From positions 36,354 through 100,353 of the forward strand of contig DAOTVB010000025.1 of the NCBI GenBank assembly GCA_034436755.1: 64,000 nt of DNA, written 5' to 3'. The DNA is from CAKZQX01 sp034436755 (GTDB taxonomy: Bacteria; Chloroflexota; Chloroflexia; Chloroflexales; Chloroflexaceae). A program made the translations under genes and the position numbers. The notes under the pieces are model-generated. The model worked only from the letters and a program-made list of their open reading frames with translations, was not told the origin of the DNA and did no database searches. Of this stretch, positions 33,142 through 41,763 are shown one piece after another. Numbering within the stretch: the stretch's first letter is position 1; each line of letters begins with the position of its first letter.

Positions 33142-33350
33142 TGAAGTACACGAGGTACGCAGCCCCGAACCCGGCAGGAAATTGCATTTCCAGCAGGGCG
33201 GAAAATTCCATTCTTGTTCACAGAAAATCGGCACTTTGTGCCGATTTTCTGTGAACAAGAGAAAAAGAGTACCATGCTGCCGCAGGCGATGGCTGTCTTT
33301 CAGGTGGAAAACTGTTCGGTTTGAACGCCCACCGCGCAACGTGGTGAATG
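33142..33350. repeat. Family I element, copy 8
   Basis: Outer arms TACACGAGGTACGCAG and ACCGCGCAACGTGGT. Middle arms CAGCAGGGCGGA and ACCATGCTGCCGCAGGCGA. Perfect 23 bp central stem, 33212-33234 with 33238-33260, loop TTT, apex CGGCAC/GTGCCG. Confidence 0.85.
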
Positions 33351-34011
33351 AGCACATGCAGATGAAGATTGGCAAAGGCCGTGCCTGTGGGAACAACGGA
33401 GCAACTACAACAGGCACAGCCCTGCCCGGCAGGATATTTCGTAGTACACATTTACAATAGTACACGACAAATAGTAGTAGCAATAGTACATCGCTCTTAC
33501 GTCGCGCTAGTCCCTGTCTAAAATGTTCGCACGTCGATATGTTCGCCCATCAACCAAATGATGGAGCGATTAATCCGACTTAACGCCGATGCAGGATGCT
33601 CACTCCTGTGGTATGCTGACGGCAGTCACGGTCAGCACGGCATTCACCGTGATGGACTTCACCACGCTGCAATGTTCTTATGCCGTACCTCTCCCGATTA
33701 CGGCTGCCGACCGGCAGCCGTAATGTTATGCCCTGGCAGCGTCCGGCTTCCGATGACCGTATCTGTCGCTTACGCCACACTGTAGCACGCTCCACTCCGG
33801 AGAAACGTTCTGATCCGGTAACGCAACAGCAACAAAAAACCCCTCGCTTTTCCTTGCTCCCACCTTGCGAATCGTGTACAATGCCTGCGGTCAATCGCGC
33901 CCTCTGGCGCGATATAACGTCGTAGGGTGTATGGCACAGGGTGTGAGCAAAAAGTTGCGGTCATCAGTAACCCGGCTTACAAACCTGTCCATCAACCGCA
34001 CATGAGGTGCG
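33351..34011. other. Non-coding stretch before the glycosyltransferase pair
   Basis: No gene is supported. At 33441-33491 four near-copies of (A/G)TAGTACA(C/T) occur (33441, 33457, 33471 partial, 33483), a possible operator cluster. At 33697-33709 / 33712-33724 lies a perfect 13 bp palindromic stem ATTACGGCTGCCG with a 2-base spacer. The rest shows only short frames. Confidence 0.5.
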
Positions 34012-36459
34012 ATGTCAACGCTTGAAGTACCAACACCAACATCCACTACTACCGCCGAACCGCAGACTGGCCCAACTGTCCGTCTGGCTGAACGCGCGCC
34101 ACGTGGAACATTTCTCACCGTCGAGTCCGGGGCGTACCTTTTGATCGGGATCATTTCCCTGCTGGCACACCTGTGGGGGTTAGGTGATCGCGCACTCCAC
34201 CATGATGAAACGCTGCACGCATTCTATTCATGGCGGATTTATACCGGCCAGGGGTATATTCACGACCCGCTGTTGCATGGTCCTTTCCTCTACTATTTTG
34301 GCGCGCTGATCTACTTTTTGTTTGGCGATAGTGACTTTACCGCGCGTCTGGGGGCAGCGCTGTTCGGGACGGTGCTTACGCTGCTACCGCTGCTCCTCCG
34401 GCGGGAACTGGGGCGACCGGCGGCGCTGATGGCTGCGGTCTACCTGCTTATCTCACCCGCATTTCTCTATGTCGGGCGCTTTATCCGCCACGATATGTAC
34501 TCGATTGTCTTTGAGATGCTGGTGTTTGTGGCGATTGTGCGCTATGCCAGAACGCGCCAGGCCGGCTGGCTCTACCTGGGTGCAGCCGCGTTTGGCCTGA
34601 TGCTGACCAACCAGGAGACCAGCTATCTCTTTCTGCTGCTGATCGGGACACCCCTGGTGCTGCTGCTGCTCTGGCGGGTGTACCGGCCCGGCGTGGCGAT
34701 CCTGGGCGGGTTAGCCGTCGCGCTGGCGCTGCTGGTCTTTGTTCTGCCCGGCACGGCGCAGGTCGATGGGTCGCACACCGCGACGCGTGACCCGGAGACG
34801 GGGCGGATGGAGTATACTCCCGGCCCGCTGTTTGGCTGGTATCCGCTGGAAACGTCAGATAATGCCTATGCATTGCGCATCCGCCACCAGCCCGACAACG
34901 AAGGTGGGCAGGGGCTCCTGGCGAATACCGGCAGCTACTTTGCTGATCTCTGGCTCTTCTTTGGGCATCCCGCGATTTTGACGGGGATTGCGCTGCTGCT
35001 GGGTAGTTCCGGCCTGCTGCTCTGGCTGATCTGGTGGCGCAAGGGCGCGGATGGTCAGACGGCATGGCAGCGGGCGCGCAGCGGCGATAGCACAACGGTG
35101 CTGGCTACTTTTGCCGGCCTGACTGCTGACTGGCGCTGGCTGGTGGCGCTGGGGATCTTTTTCACGATCTATGCGCTGCTCTTCACGGCCTTCCTGACAA
35201 ATATCCTGGGCGTTGTCACCGGCACCACCGGGTCGCTGCTCTACTGGCTGGCGCAACACAATGTTGAGCGCGGGGGACAGCCGCCCTATTACTATCTCGT
35301 TCTGCTCATTGTCTATGAGCCGCTGCTGCTGCTCTGGACAACCATTGGTCTGATTCTGGTTGGGAAAGATCTGCTGCAGCGCAAAGGGCAGCAGATCCTC
35401 GGTCCGCTCTTCCTGGCGTGGTGGGCCCTCGGCGCGTTTGGGATCTATTCCTGGGCCGGGGAGAAGATGCCCTGGTTGAGCATCCATGTGGCGCTGCCGA
35501 TGGTGCTGCTGGCGGCCTGGGCCTGCCAGCGGGTGCTGCGTGGCGTCTGGACGGCAACCGGTGGCGCGGCGGTTGATGCAGAAATACCTGATCACGCGAC
35601 ACTTGAGGAGCGCTTCAGCCGGATTACCCCACCGCTCTTTATTGGCGTTTTTATCGCAGTTGCCGGGCTGGGGTTTGTGTTGATGACAACCTATGTCAAT
35701 GCCGATACCGAGATTGCTATACCGGGCTGGATCATTCCGTCGATTCTGCTGGTACTCTGGGGGCTGCTGGTTGCGGCGGCAGGTATGTACCGGAGCCGGC
35801 GCTGGTCGCTCAGTATGCTGGCGCTGTGCGTTACGCTCCTGGGCAGTGCCTACACCATCCGCAATGCCTACCGCCTGTCTTTCCTCAGCGGCGATACGCC
35901 CCGCGAAATGCTGATCTACACGCAGACATCACCCGACGTGATGCATGTGGTGCGGCGGCTGGAGGAGGCATCGCGGCGCAGAGGCGGCGGTCTGGATATT
36001 CCCATTCTGTATGATAACGAAACGGTCTGGCAGTGGTATTTCCGCGACTTTACGAATGCGCGCCGGGTGGAACCGCGCCTGACCGCTCCGCCGGGTGAAG
36101 AGATCCAGGCAGTGTTTATGCTGCAGGAAAATATTAGCCGCAACCCGGAGAATAGCGAGTATCTGCAAGATTTCCGGTTGCAGCAGTTACCGTTGCGCTG
36201 GTGGTTCCCCGAAGGGGAGATATACAACCTGGGCGAGAGTGATCACTGGCGCACCGCTCCGCTTGACGAGGTTTCGCTGCTGGCGCAGGCATTGCGTGCG
36301 CCGTTTGCCGATGAAACTATTATCAATTTGTGGGACTTTTTGATGTATCGGGATACAAATGCCCGCCTGGGTTCCACCGATTTTGTCCTTGCTGTACGCC
36401 CGGTGCTGGCCGATCAGATTGGCCTGGGAACCGGAGCCGAGTTGAACAGTCGTCCGTAG
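34012..36459 (+). CDS. Agl23-like (TIGR03663) membrane glycosyltransferase, GT39-related
   Basis: 815 residues with about a dozen membrane helices, the first near residues 43-60. The first extracytoplasmic loop has the GT-C motif 'HHDETLHAFYSWRIYTGQGY' followed by 'HDPLLHGPFLYYFGALIYFL', matching PMT/GT39-type enzymes that transfer sugar from a polyprenyl-phosphate donor on the outer face. 'YVGRFIRHDMYSIVFEMLVF' and 'SWAGEKMPWLSIHVALP' are family landmarks. The last ~170 residues form a soluble domain ('LIYTQTSPDVMHVVRRLEEA', 'WYFRDFTNARRV'). In archaea, Agl23-type proteins are tied to lipid-linked oligosaccharide flipping. A paralogue follows 68 bp downstream; the two are likely one operon. 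Confidence 0.85.
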   Translation: MSTLEVPTPTSTTTAEPQTGPTVRLAERAPRGTFLTVESGAYLLIGIISLLAHLWGLGDRALHHDETLHAFYSWRIYTGQGYIHDPLLHGPFLYYFGALIYFLFGDSDFTARLGAALFGTVLTLLPLLLRRELGRPAALMAAVYLLISPAFLYVGRFIRHDMYSIVFEMLVFVAIVRYARTRQAGWLYLGAAAFGLMLTNQETSYLFLLLIGTPLVLLLLWRVYRPGVAILGGLAVALALLVFVLPGTAQVDGSHTATRDPETGRMEYTPGPLFGWYPLETSDNAYALRIRHQPDNEGGQGLLANTGSYFADLWLFFGHPAILTGIALLLGSSGLLLWLIWWRKGADGQTAWQRARSGDSTTVLATFAGLTADWRWLVALGIFFTIYALLFTAFLTNILGVVTGTTGSLLYWLAQHNVERGGQPPYYYLVLLIVYEPLLLLWTTIGLILVGKDLLQRKGQQILGPLFLAWWALGAFGIYSWAGEKMPWLSIHVALPMVLLAAWACQRVLRGVWTATGGAAVDAEIPDHATLEERFSRITPPLFIGVFIAVAGLGFVLMTTYVNADTEIAIPGWIIPSILLVLWGLLVAAAGMYRSRRWSLSMLALCVTLLGSAYTIRNAYRLSFLSGDTPREMLIYTQTSPDVMHVVRRLEEASRRRGGGLDIPILYDNETVWQWYFRDFTNARRVEPRLTAPPGEEIQAVFMLQENISRNPENSEYLQDFRLQQLPLRWWFPEGEIYNLGESDHWRTAPLDEVSLLAQALRAPFADETIINLWDFLMYRDTNARLGSTDFVLAVRPVLADQIGLGTGAELNSRP

Positions 36460-36510
36460 TCCATGGATTACGGATTTCAGGTTACAGATTACCCAGAATT
36501 ATAGATTACG
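36455..36510. repeat. Degenerate heptanucleotide repeat (CCGTAGT / GGATTAC)
   Basis: CCGTAGT, CCATGGATTACGGATTTCAG, GTTACAGATTACCC, then ATAGATTACG: period-7-like units based on GATTACG, filling the gap between the two glycosyltransferase genes and touching the first stop codon. Confidence 0.6.
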
Positions 36511-36527
36511 CAATTAACGAGGCAGTT

Positions 36528-39500
36528 ATGGCCGTAGAAACATTTCCGCGCTCACCACAGCGCTCAGTTCTGGATCGTGCATTTGACCTGTCGCGCGTCA
36601 ACCTGGAGGTGGTGGCGTATGTCGTCGTGGTCTTTCTCAGCGTGATTGCCCACCTCTGGGGCCTGGGCAACATGGCGATGCACCACGATGAAGCGATTCA
36701 TGCCTGGACAAGCTGGCGCTTTTATACCGGCAGCGGCGATTTCCTGTGTGCCAATGGTGGCCGGTCAGCAACCTACTGCTATGACCCGGTCTACCATGGA
36801 CCGTCGCTGTATGTGTTTACGCTCCTGTCATACTTTCTGTTTGGGGATGGCGATGTTCAGGCGCGGCTGCCGATGGCCCTGGCCGGCATCGGCATGGTGG
36901 CCTCCAGTTGGATGCTGCGGCCCTACCTGGGACGACGCGGCGCGCTGATTGCGGCGGTGCTGCTGGGCTTCTCGCCCTCGCTGCTCTACTTCACCCGCTT
37001 TGCGCGCCACGATGGGCTGATGGTGCTGTGGGAACTCTGGATGGTGGTCGCTATCTTCCGCTTTATCGATACCGGGCGCGCCAGATACCTCTACCTGCTG
37101 GCGGCAAGCCTGGCGCTGGCCGTTGCCACGCATGAACTCTACTACATTCTCTTCTTTATCTTTGGTATTTTCATGCTTGTGCGGCTCATCGTCGAACTCG
37201 GTTTCCAGAAACAGCTTGATCGGGCACTGCTCATCCTGATCGGTGTGGGCGCGGTTGTCGTTCTGCTGGGGCGGCAGGTAGACCTGGCGCTGCCCGTCGG
37301 TCAGGGGTTGCACCTGGGTGAGAAGGCTTTTCTGGTTGCGGCGGCGCTGCTGCTGGCCTGGCTCTCGATGCGCGTCTGGGATCCGCGTCCGGTGGTCATT
37401 CCCCGCTTCAAAGCGCTCTGGCAGGAAGATCGGGCGACGCTCTGGATTGCGCTGGGTATTCTGGGTGGGATCTACCTGGTGCTCTACAGTACCTTTTTTG
37501 CTTACCCGCGTGGTGCAATCGATGGGCTCTATGCCGGTCTGGCCTACTGGCTCGGCAGTCAGCACGATTTTGCCCGGGGTGATCAGCCCTGGTACTACTA
37601 TCTGATGCAACTGCCGCTCTACGAGCCGTTGGGCGTGCTGACCGGCATTGGCGCGGCGGTCTATCTCTTTGGCCGGCGACGACCGCGCATTACTGACGAA
37701 TCGACCGTCGGCGATCCGCCGCGTGTTACGAGCGAACCGGCCGCCAATAATGCTCCACAAATGAGCGATGGCGATCCTGCCGGGCAGCCAGATCCGGCTG
37801 ACGGCGGCGACCAGTCGCAGAAGGTCAAACCCTGGATGCGCGGTGACCAGATTGCGACAACTGTCACCTCGTCAGGTACGTCGCGGAGTGCGGCCAGCGC
37901 TCGGACCGAGTCACCCTATGCTTCTGTAACGCAGACGCTCTTTCCCATCCTGCTGGTCTTCTGGTATTTTAACTCGATTGTGCTCTTCTCCTGGGCCGGC
38001 GAGAAGATGCCCTGGCTGCTGGTGCATATGTCACTGCCGGGCAACCTGGTGGCAGCCTGGGTATTGGGACGGCTGGTGCGCAAGATCAAATGGCGGGAAC
38101 TGCCGGATCAGCGCTGGGCACTGCTGGTGCCACCGGCACTGCTGCTCCTGTTCACCTTCCTTGGTGTGGCGCTCTGGCGGTTTGATCCGCAGGCGGGCGG
38201 ACTGGCGGGACAGAGCAGCGTCCTGCAGGGCATGGTGCCGCTGCTGCTGGCGGGTGGTCTGCTCTTTGCACTGCTGACCCTGGCGCAACGGCTGGGTGTG
38301 GGGATTGTTCTTAGCCTGAGTGCGTTGACGATTGCCGGCGTGCTTGGTCTGTACATGATCCGCGCCACCTGGATGGCGGTCTACCGGCACCCGGATACGC
38401 CGATTGAACTGCTGGTCTACACCCAGACCGCGCCCGATGTTCCCCGGTATGTGGAAGACATCCGCGAAATTGCGATCAACCTGACCCGCAATCAACGCTC
38501 GGACGAGGATGTGGCGGGTGGACTGACGATGCCGATTATTATCGACAGTGGCAATGCGGAGGGCGAAGGCTCGCTGGCATGGCCGCTCCAGTGGTATCTA
38601 CGCGATTTCCAACGGCTGGTCTGGCGCAATGGCAGCGAGTTCCGGGATAATCCCAGCCTCAACAGCCTGGAGGTCGAGATGCCGGATGGCTCAACCGGGT
38701 TAGCGCCGGTCGTGATGTTGAGCAAGCCGCACGTCACCCCGGAGGTGCGCGAGGTGCTGCGCGAGGCATATGTGCAGCCCTATGGCGAGGGCGGTGTCTT
38801 TAACTGGTGGTTCCCGGAGGGCGATAAGTGTTCGCCGCAGAGTGCCGGGTATAAGAAGTTCTACTTCAACTCATGGATGCGTAGCGAGGACTATACCCAG
38901 CCCGGCCCCAAAGGGTGTGACCGCGATATCTCGGAGGAACTGCACGCGCCCTGGGGACCGCTGACCTGGCCGCTCAACCCGCAGAACGGCGAAACGCTGT
39001 GGAACTTTGTGCTCTACCGAGACTTGCCGTCACCGCTGCAACCCGGCGCGCGCGAGATGGAAGTCTGGCTGCGCCAGGATCTGGTCAGCGGCGCTGATGA
39101 GGTTACTACAGCGACCGGCAGTAGCGTGAGCAGCGGCAACCTGCGCCTGCTGGCCAACCAGGTCATCGGCGGGGCGGAGGAGTTGACCAGTCCCACCGGC
39201 CTGGCGACGGATCGCCAGGGGAATGTATATGTGGCGGATACGTTAAACCATCGCATTCAGGTCTTTGATGTTGATGGTGAACTGACCAGTACCATTGGCA
39301 GCCAGGGCAGCGGTGAAGGCGAGTTCTACGAGCCGCGTGGTGTGGCCGTTGACCGCGCCGGCAATATCTATGTTGCCGATACCTGGAATGCGCGCATTGT
39401 GAAACTCAACTCGACCGGCGAGTGGCTGGCGACCTGGGGCAGCGGTGATGAGACGCTTGATGGTCGCCGCTTCACCGATACGGGCGGCACGGCCGAGGGC

Positions 39501-40091
39501 AACGCCGAAAACCCGTTGAGCTTTTACGGACCGCGCGGTGTGGCGGTAGATGCCCAGGGTAATGTTTACATCGCCGATACCGGCAACAAGCGGGTTGTGG
39601 TCACGGACGACGAGGGCGAGTATCTCTACCAGTTCGGTTCGGCGGGGACTGAAGCCGGGCAGTTCAATGAGCCAACCGGGGTCGCGGTTGACCGTGCCGG
39701 CCGGATCTACGTTGCCGATACCTGGAATGGCCGGGTGCAGATCTTCCAGCCCGCCGACGATGAGCGAGAGATTGCGCTGCCCATCGCCACCTGGGACGTC
39801 GGCGGCTGGCAGGCCAACACCTACGAAGACCCGTCTATTGCCGTCAGCCCGGATGGGGAGATCTATGTCGGCGTACCGCTTCAGAATCGGGTGGTAGCCG
39901 CTAACTTACGGGGTGAAGTTATCCTGCGCTGGGGTGGGCGCGGTGAAGATCTGGCGTCGCTCAACTCACCCAGCGGTGTTGCGGTTGGCCCCGGCGGGCA
40001 GGTCTATGTGGCCGACCGCAACAGCAATCGGGTGCTGCGGTTTGCGCTACCATCCCTCCTGCCGGAGACCGAAACCGAGGGCGAGGAGTGA
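36528..40091 (+). CDS. Agl23-like glycosyltransferase fused to an NHL beta-propeller
   Basis: 1187 residues from ATG 36528 (GAGG upstream); an earlier start at 36330 would lie inside the previous gene. Residues ~35-640 repeat the membrane enzyme of the previous gene: 'MHHDEAIHAWTSWRFYTGSG', 'DPVYHGPSLYVFTLLSYFLF', 'FTRFARHDGLMVLWELWMVV', 'SWAGEKMPWLLVHMSLPGN'. A Pro/Asp/Gly-rich insert lies near 390-455. Residues ~655-860 are the soluble domain ('VYTQTAPDVPRYVEDIREIA'). From ~890 to the end there are about five or six NHL blades with the consensus GVAVDxxGNIYVADTxNxR (for example 'RGVAVDRAGNIYVADTWNAR'). The propeller should face outward and bind glycan or protein. Fusion of these modules is unusual. 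Confidence 0.82.
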   Translation: MAVETFPRSPQRSVLDRAFDLSRVNLEVVAYVVVVFLSVIAHLWGLGNMAMHHDEAIHAWTSWRFYTGSGDFLCANGGRSATYCYDPVYHGPSLYVFTLLSYFLFGDGDVQARLPMALAGIGMVASSWMLRPYLGRRGALIAAVLLGFSPSLLYFTRFARHDGLMVLWELWMVVAIFRFIDTGRARYLYLLAASLALAVATHELYYILFFIFGIFMLVRLIVELGFQKQLDRALLILIGVGAVVVLLGRQVDLALPVGQGLHLGEKAFLVAAALLLAWLSMRVWDPRPVVIPRFKALWQEDRATLWIALGILGGIYLVLYSTFFAYPRGAIDGLYAGLAYWLGSQHDFARGDQPWYYYLMQLPLYEPLGVLTGIGAAVYLFGRRRPRITDESTVGDPPRVTSEPAANNAPQMSDGDPAGQPDPADGGDQSQKVKPWMRGDQIATTVTSSGTSRSAASARTESPYASVTQTLFPILLVFWYFNSIVLFSWAGEKMPWLLVHMSLPGNLVAAWVLGRLVRKIKWRELPDQRWALLVPPALLLLFTFLGVALWRFDPQAGGLAGQSSVLQGMVPLLLAGGLLFALLTLAQRLGVGIVLSLSALTIAGVLGLYMIRATWMAVYRHPDTPIELLVYTQTAPDVPRYVEDIREIAINLTRNQRSDEDVAGGLTMPIIIDSGNAEGEGSLAWPLQWYLRDFQRLVWRNGSEFRDNPSLNSLEVEMPDGSTGLAPVVMLSKPHVTPEVREVLREAYVQPYGEGGVFNWWFPEGDKCSPQSAGYKKFYFNSWMRSEDYTQPGPKGCDRDISEELHAPWGPLTWPLNPQNGETLWNFVLYRDLPSPLQPGAREMEVWLRQDLVSGADEVTTATGSSVSSGNLRLLANQVIGGAEELTSPTGLATDRQGNVYVADTLNHRIQVFDVDGELTSTIGSQGSGEGEFYEPRGVAVDRAGNIYVADTWNARIVKLNSTGEWLATWGSGDETLDGRRFTDTGGTAEGNAENPLSFYGPRGVAVDAQGNVYIADTGNKRVVVTDDEGEYLYQFGSAGTEAGQFNEPTGVAVDRAGRIYVADTWNGRVQIFQPADDEREIALPIATWDVGGWQANTYEDPSIAVSPDGEIYVGVPLQNRVVAANLRGEVILRWGGRGEDLASLNSPSGVAVGPGGQVYVADRNSNRVLRFALPSLLPETETEGEE

Positions 40092-40105
40092 CATAAAGTG
40101 ACACA

Positions 40106-40151
40106 AAAAGATGGCGGGGCGAAATATCTTTTCGCCCCGCCATCTTTTTTT
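40106..40151. terminator. Intrinsic (probably bidirectional) terminator
   Basis: Stem GATGGCGGGGCGAAA (40110-40124) with TTTCGCCCCGCCATC (40130-40144), followed by T7 on the plus strand and preceded by AAAA for the opposite strand. It lies between the convergent glycosyltransferase-NHL and hydantoinase B genes, overlapping the end of the latter by two bases. Confidence 0.88.
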
Positions 40152-41763
40152 ATCTTGCATCCTCCTCCGCATCCGCCTGGCCCCAGCCGCCGCCGCCGGG
40201 TGAGGCAATCGTCAGGCGGTCGCCGGGTTGCGCCCGAAAGCGCACCTTCCCGCGCAGTTCGGTTTCTTCATCGTTGTGTAGCAGGCGGTTCACGCCAGGC
40301 GCACCCGCCGCGCCGCCTTGCAGACCATAGGGCGGGTAGCGCCGCCGCTCCGTCAAGAGCGTGACATCGGTCGGGACTTCAAAGGTGATTTCGCGCTCTA
40401 AGCCATCCCCGCCGCGCTGCTTCCCCGCACCACCGGAACCGCTCCGCAAGCGGTAGGCCGTAATCCGCATCGGGTAGGCAAACTCAAATGCTTCTATCGG
40501 CGTATTCAGGGTGTTGCTCATGTGCGTATGCATCCCGGATAACCCATCGATGTCGGGCCGCGCGCCCATACCACCGCCCATCGTCTCGTAGTAGGCGAAG
40601 GGCTGGCCGGTACGCGGATCGATCCCCCCGGCGGTGAGATTGTTCATCGTGCCCTGGCTGGCCGCCGGGATCACCTCCGGGAGCGCCTGCGCCAGCGCCC
40701 CCAGCACCACATCCGTAATGCGCTGCGAGGTTTCGACATTGCCCTGGGCCACGGCTGCCGGAGGGCGCGCATTCACGACTGTCCCTTCGGGCGCGATCAC
40801 GGTGACGGGCCGGAAGGTGCCATGGTTCATCGGCGCATCGTCGGGCATCAGGCAGCGCACGACGTAGTAGACGGCGGACCGGGTGACGGCGGCGACGGTG
40901 TTGACATTGCCTCGCACCTGCGCCGCACTCCCGCTAAAATCGACCGTCAGATCGCTGCCGTCAACCGTCACCGTGACCGTGATTGCTACCGGCGTGTCAC
41001 TCACGCCATCATCGTCAAGCTGATCGGTAAAGCTGTAGCGACCATCAGGAATCGCCGCGATAGTCGCGCGGGTAATGCGCTCGGTGTAGGCCAGCAGTTC
41101 GGTGCTGTGCGCTTCCACCAGCGCCTGTCCCCAGCGGTCAATCAGCTCCTGCATGCGCCGGCCGGCCACGCGGTTGGTGGCAATCTGCGCCAGCAGATCG
41201 CCCCGCCGCTCTCCCGGTGTGCGCACATTACGCAGGATCAGGTTTAGCACCGCTTCGTCAACCTCACCCTCGCGCCAGATCTTCGTTGGCGGGATAATCA
41301 GCCCCTCCTGGTAGAGTTCGGTCGCCATCGGCATTGAGCCCGGCGACATACCACCGACATCGGCATGATGCGCGCGGCTGGCAGCATACCCGGCAAGCGT
41401 CTGCTCCCCCGCAACCTGCACATAGATCGGCGCAATCATAGTGATGTCCGGCAGATGTGAGCCGCCGAGGAAGGGATCATTCAGCACCACCACATCTCCC
41501 GGCGCGAGTTCGTCAAAGGCGTGTAGCGCGGCGGCGACCGAGTCGGGCATCGCGCCGAGATGCACCGGGATGTGGGCGGCCTGGGCCAGCAGCCGTCCCT
41601 GCGGATCAAACAGGGCGCAGGAGAAGTCGCGGCGCTCCTTGATATTGGGCGAATAGCTGGTGCGCGTCAGAACAGCGCCCATCTCCTCGGCAATCGCAAT
41701 CAGCGCGCTGCGGAAGATCTCCAGACTGACCGGATCAACGGTGGGTCGGTGCGCGTCAGGCAT
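40150..41763 (-). CDS. Hydantoinase B / oxoprolinase family subunit (HyuB-like)
   Basis: 537 residues from ATG 41763 (MPDAHRPTVDPVSLEIFRSA), the only start that keeps a compact 8 bp overlap with the upstream subunit gene. Family motifs: 'LTRTSYSPNIKERRDFSCAL', 'PVHLGAMPDSVAAAL', 'NDPFLGGSHLPDITMIAPIY', 'HHADVGGMSPGSMP', 'VRTPGERRGDLLAQIATNRV' and 'RSGSGGAGKQRGGDGLEREI', ending in 'IASPGGGGWG'. With the A subunit it forms ATP-dependent N-methylhydantoinase, 5-oxoprolinase or related acetone-carboxylase-like enzymes. Which lactam or ketone is used cannot be told from sequence. The gene ends at a shared intrinsic terminator. Confidence 0.92.
   Translation of the reverse strand: MPDAHRPTVDPVSLEIFRSALIAIAEEMGAVLTRTSYSPNIKERRDFSCALFDPQGRLLAQAAHIPVHLGAMPDSVAAALHAFDELAPGDVVVLNDPFLGGSHLPDITMIAPIYVQVAGEQTLAGYAASRAHHADVGGMSPGSMPMATELYQEGLIIPPTKIWREGEVDEAVLNLILRNVRTPGERRGDLLAQIATNRVAGRRMQELIDRWGQALVEAHSTELLAYTERITRATIAAIPDGRYSFTDQLDDDGVSDTPVAITVTVTVDGSDLTVDFSGSAAQVRGNVNTVAAVTRSAVYYVVRCLMPDDAPMNHGTFRPVTVIAPEGTVVNARPPAAVAQGNVETSQRITDVVLGALAQALPEVIPAASQGTMNNLTAGGIDPRTGQPFAYYETMGGGMGARPDIDGLSGMHTHMSNTLNTPIEAFEFAYPMRITAYRLRSGSGGAGKQRGGDGLEREITFEVPTDVTLLTERRRYPPYGLQGGAAGAPGVNRLLHNDEETELRGKVRFRAQPGDRLTIASPGGGGWGQADAEEDAR

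Noticed and set aside
36330..36527. N-terminal extension of the second glycosyltransferase
   Set aside because: It overlaps the end of the previous gene and heptamer repeat; ATG 36528 with GAGG upstream begins the conserved protein.
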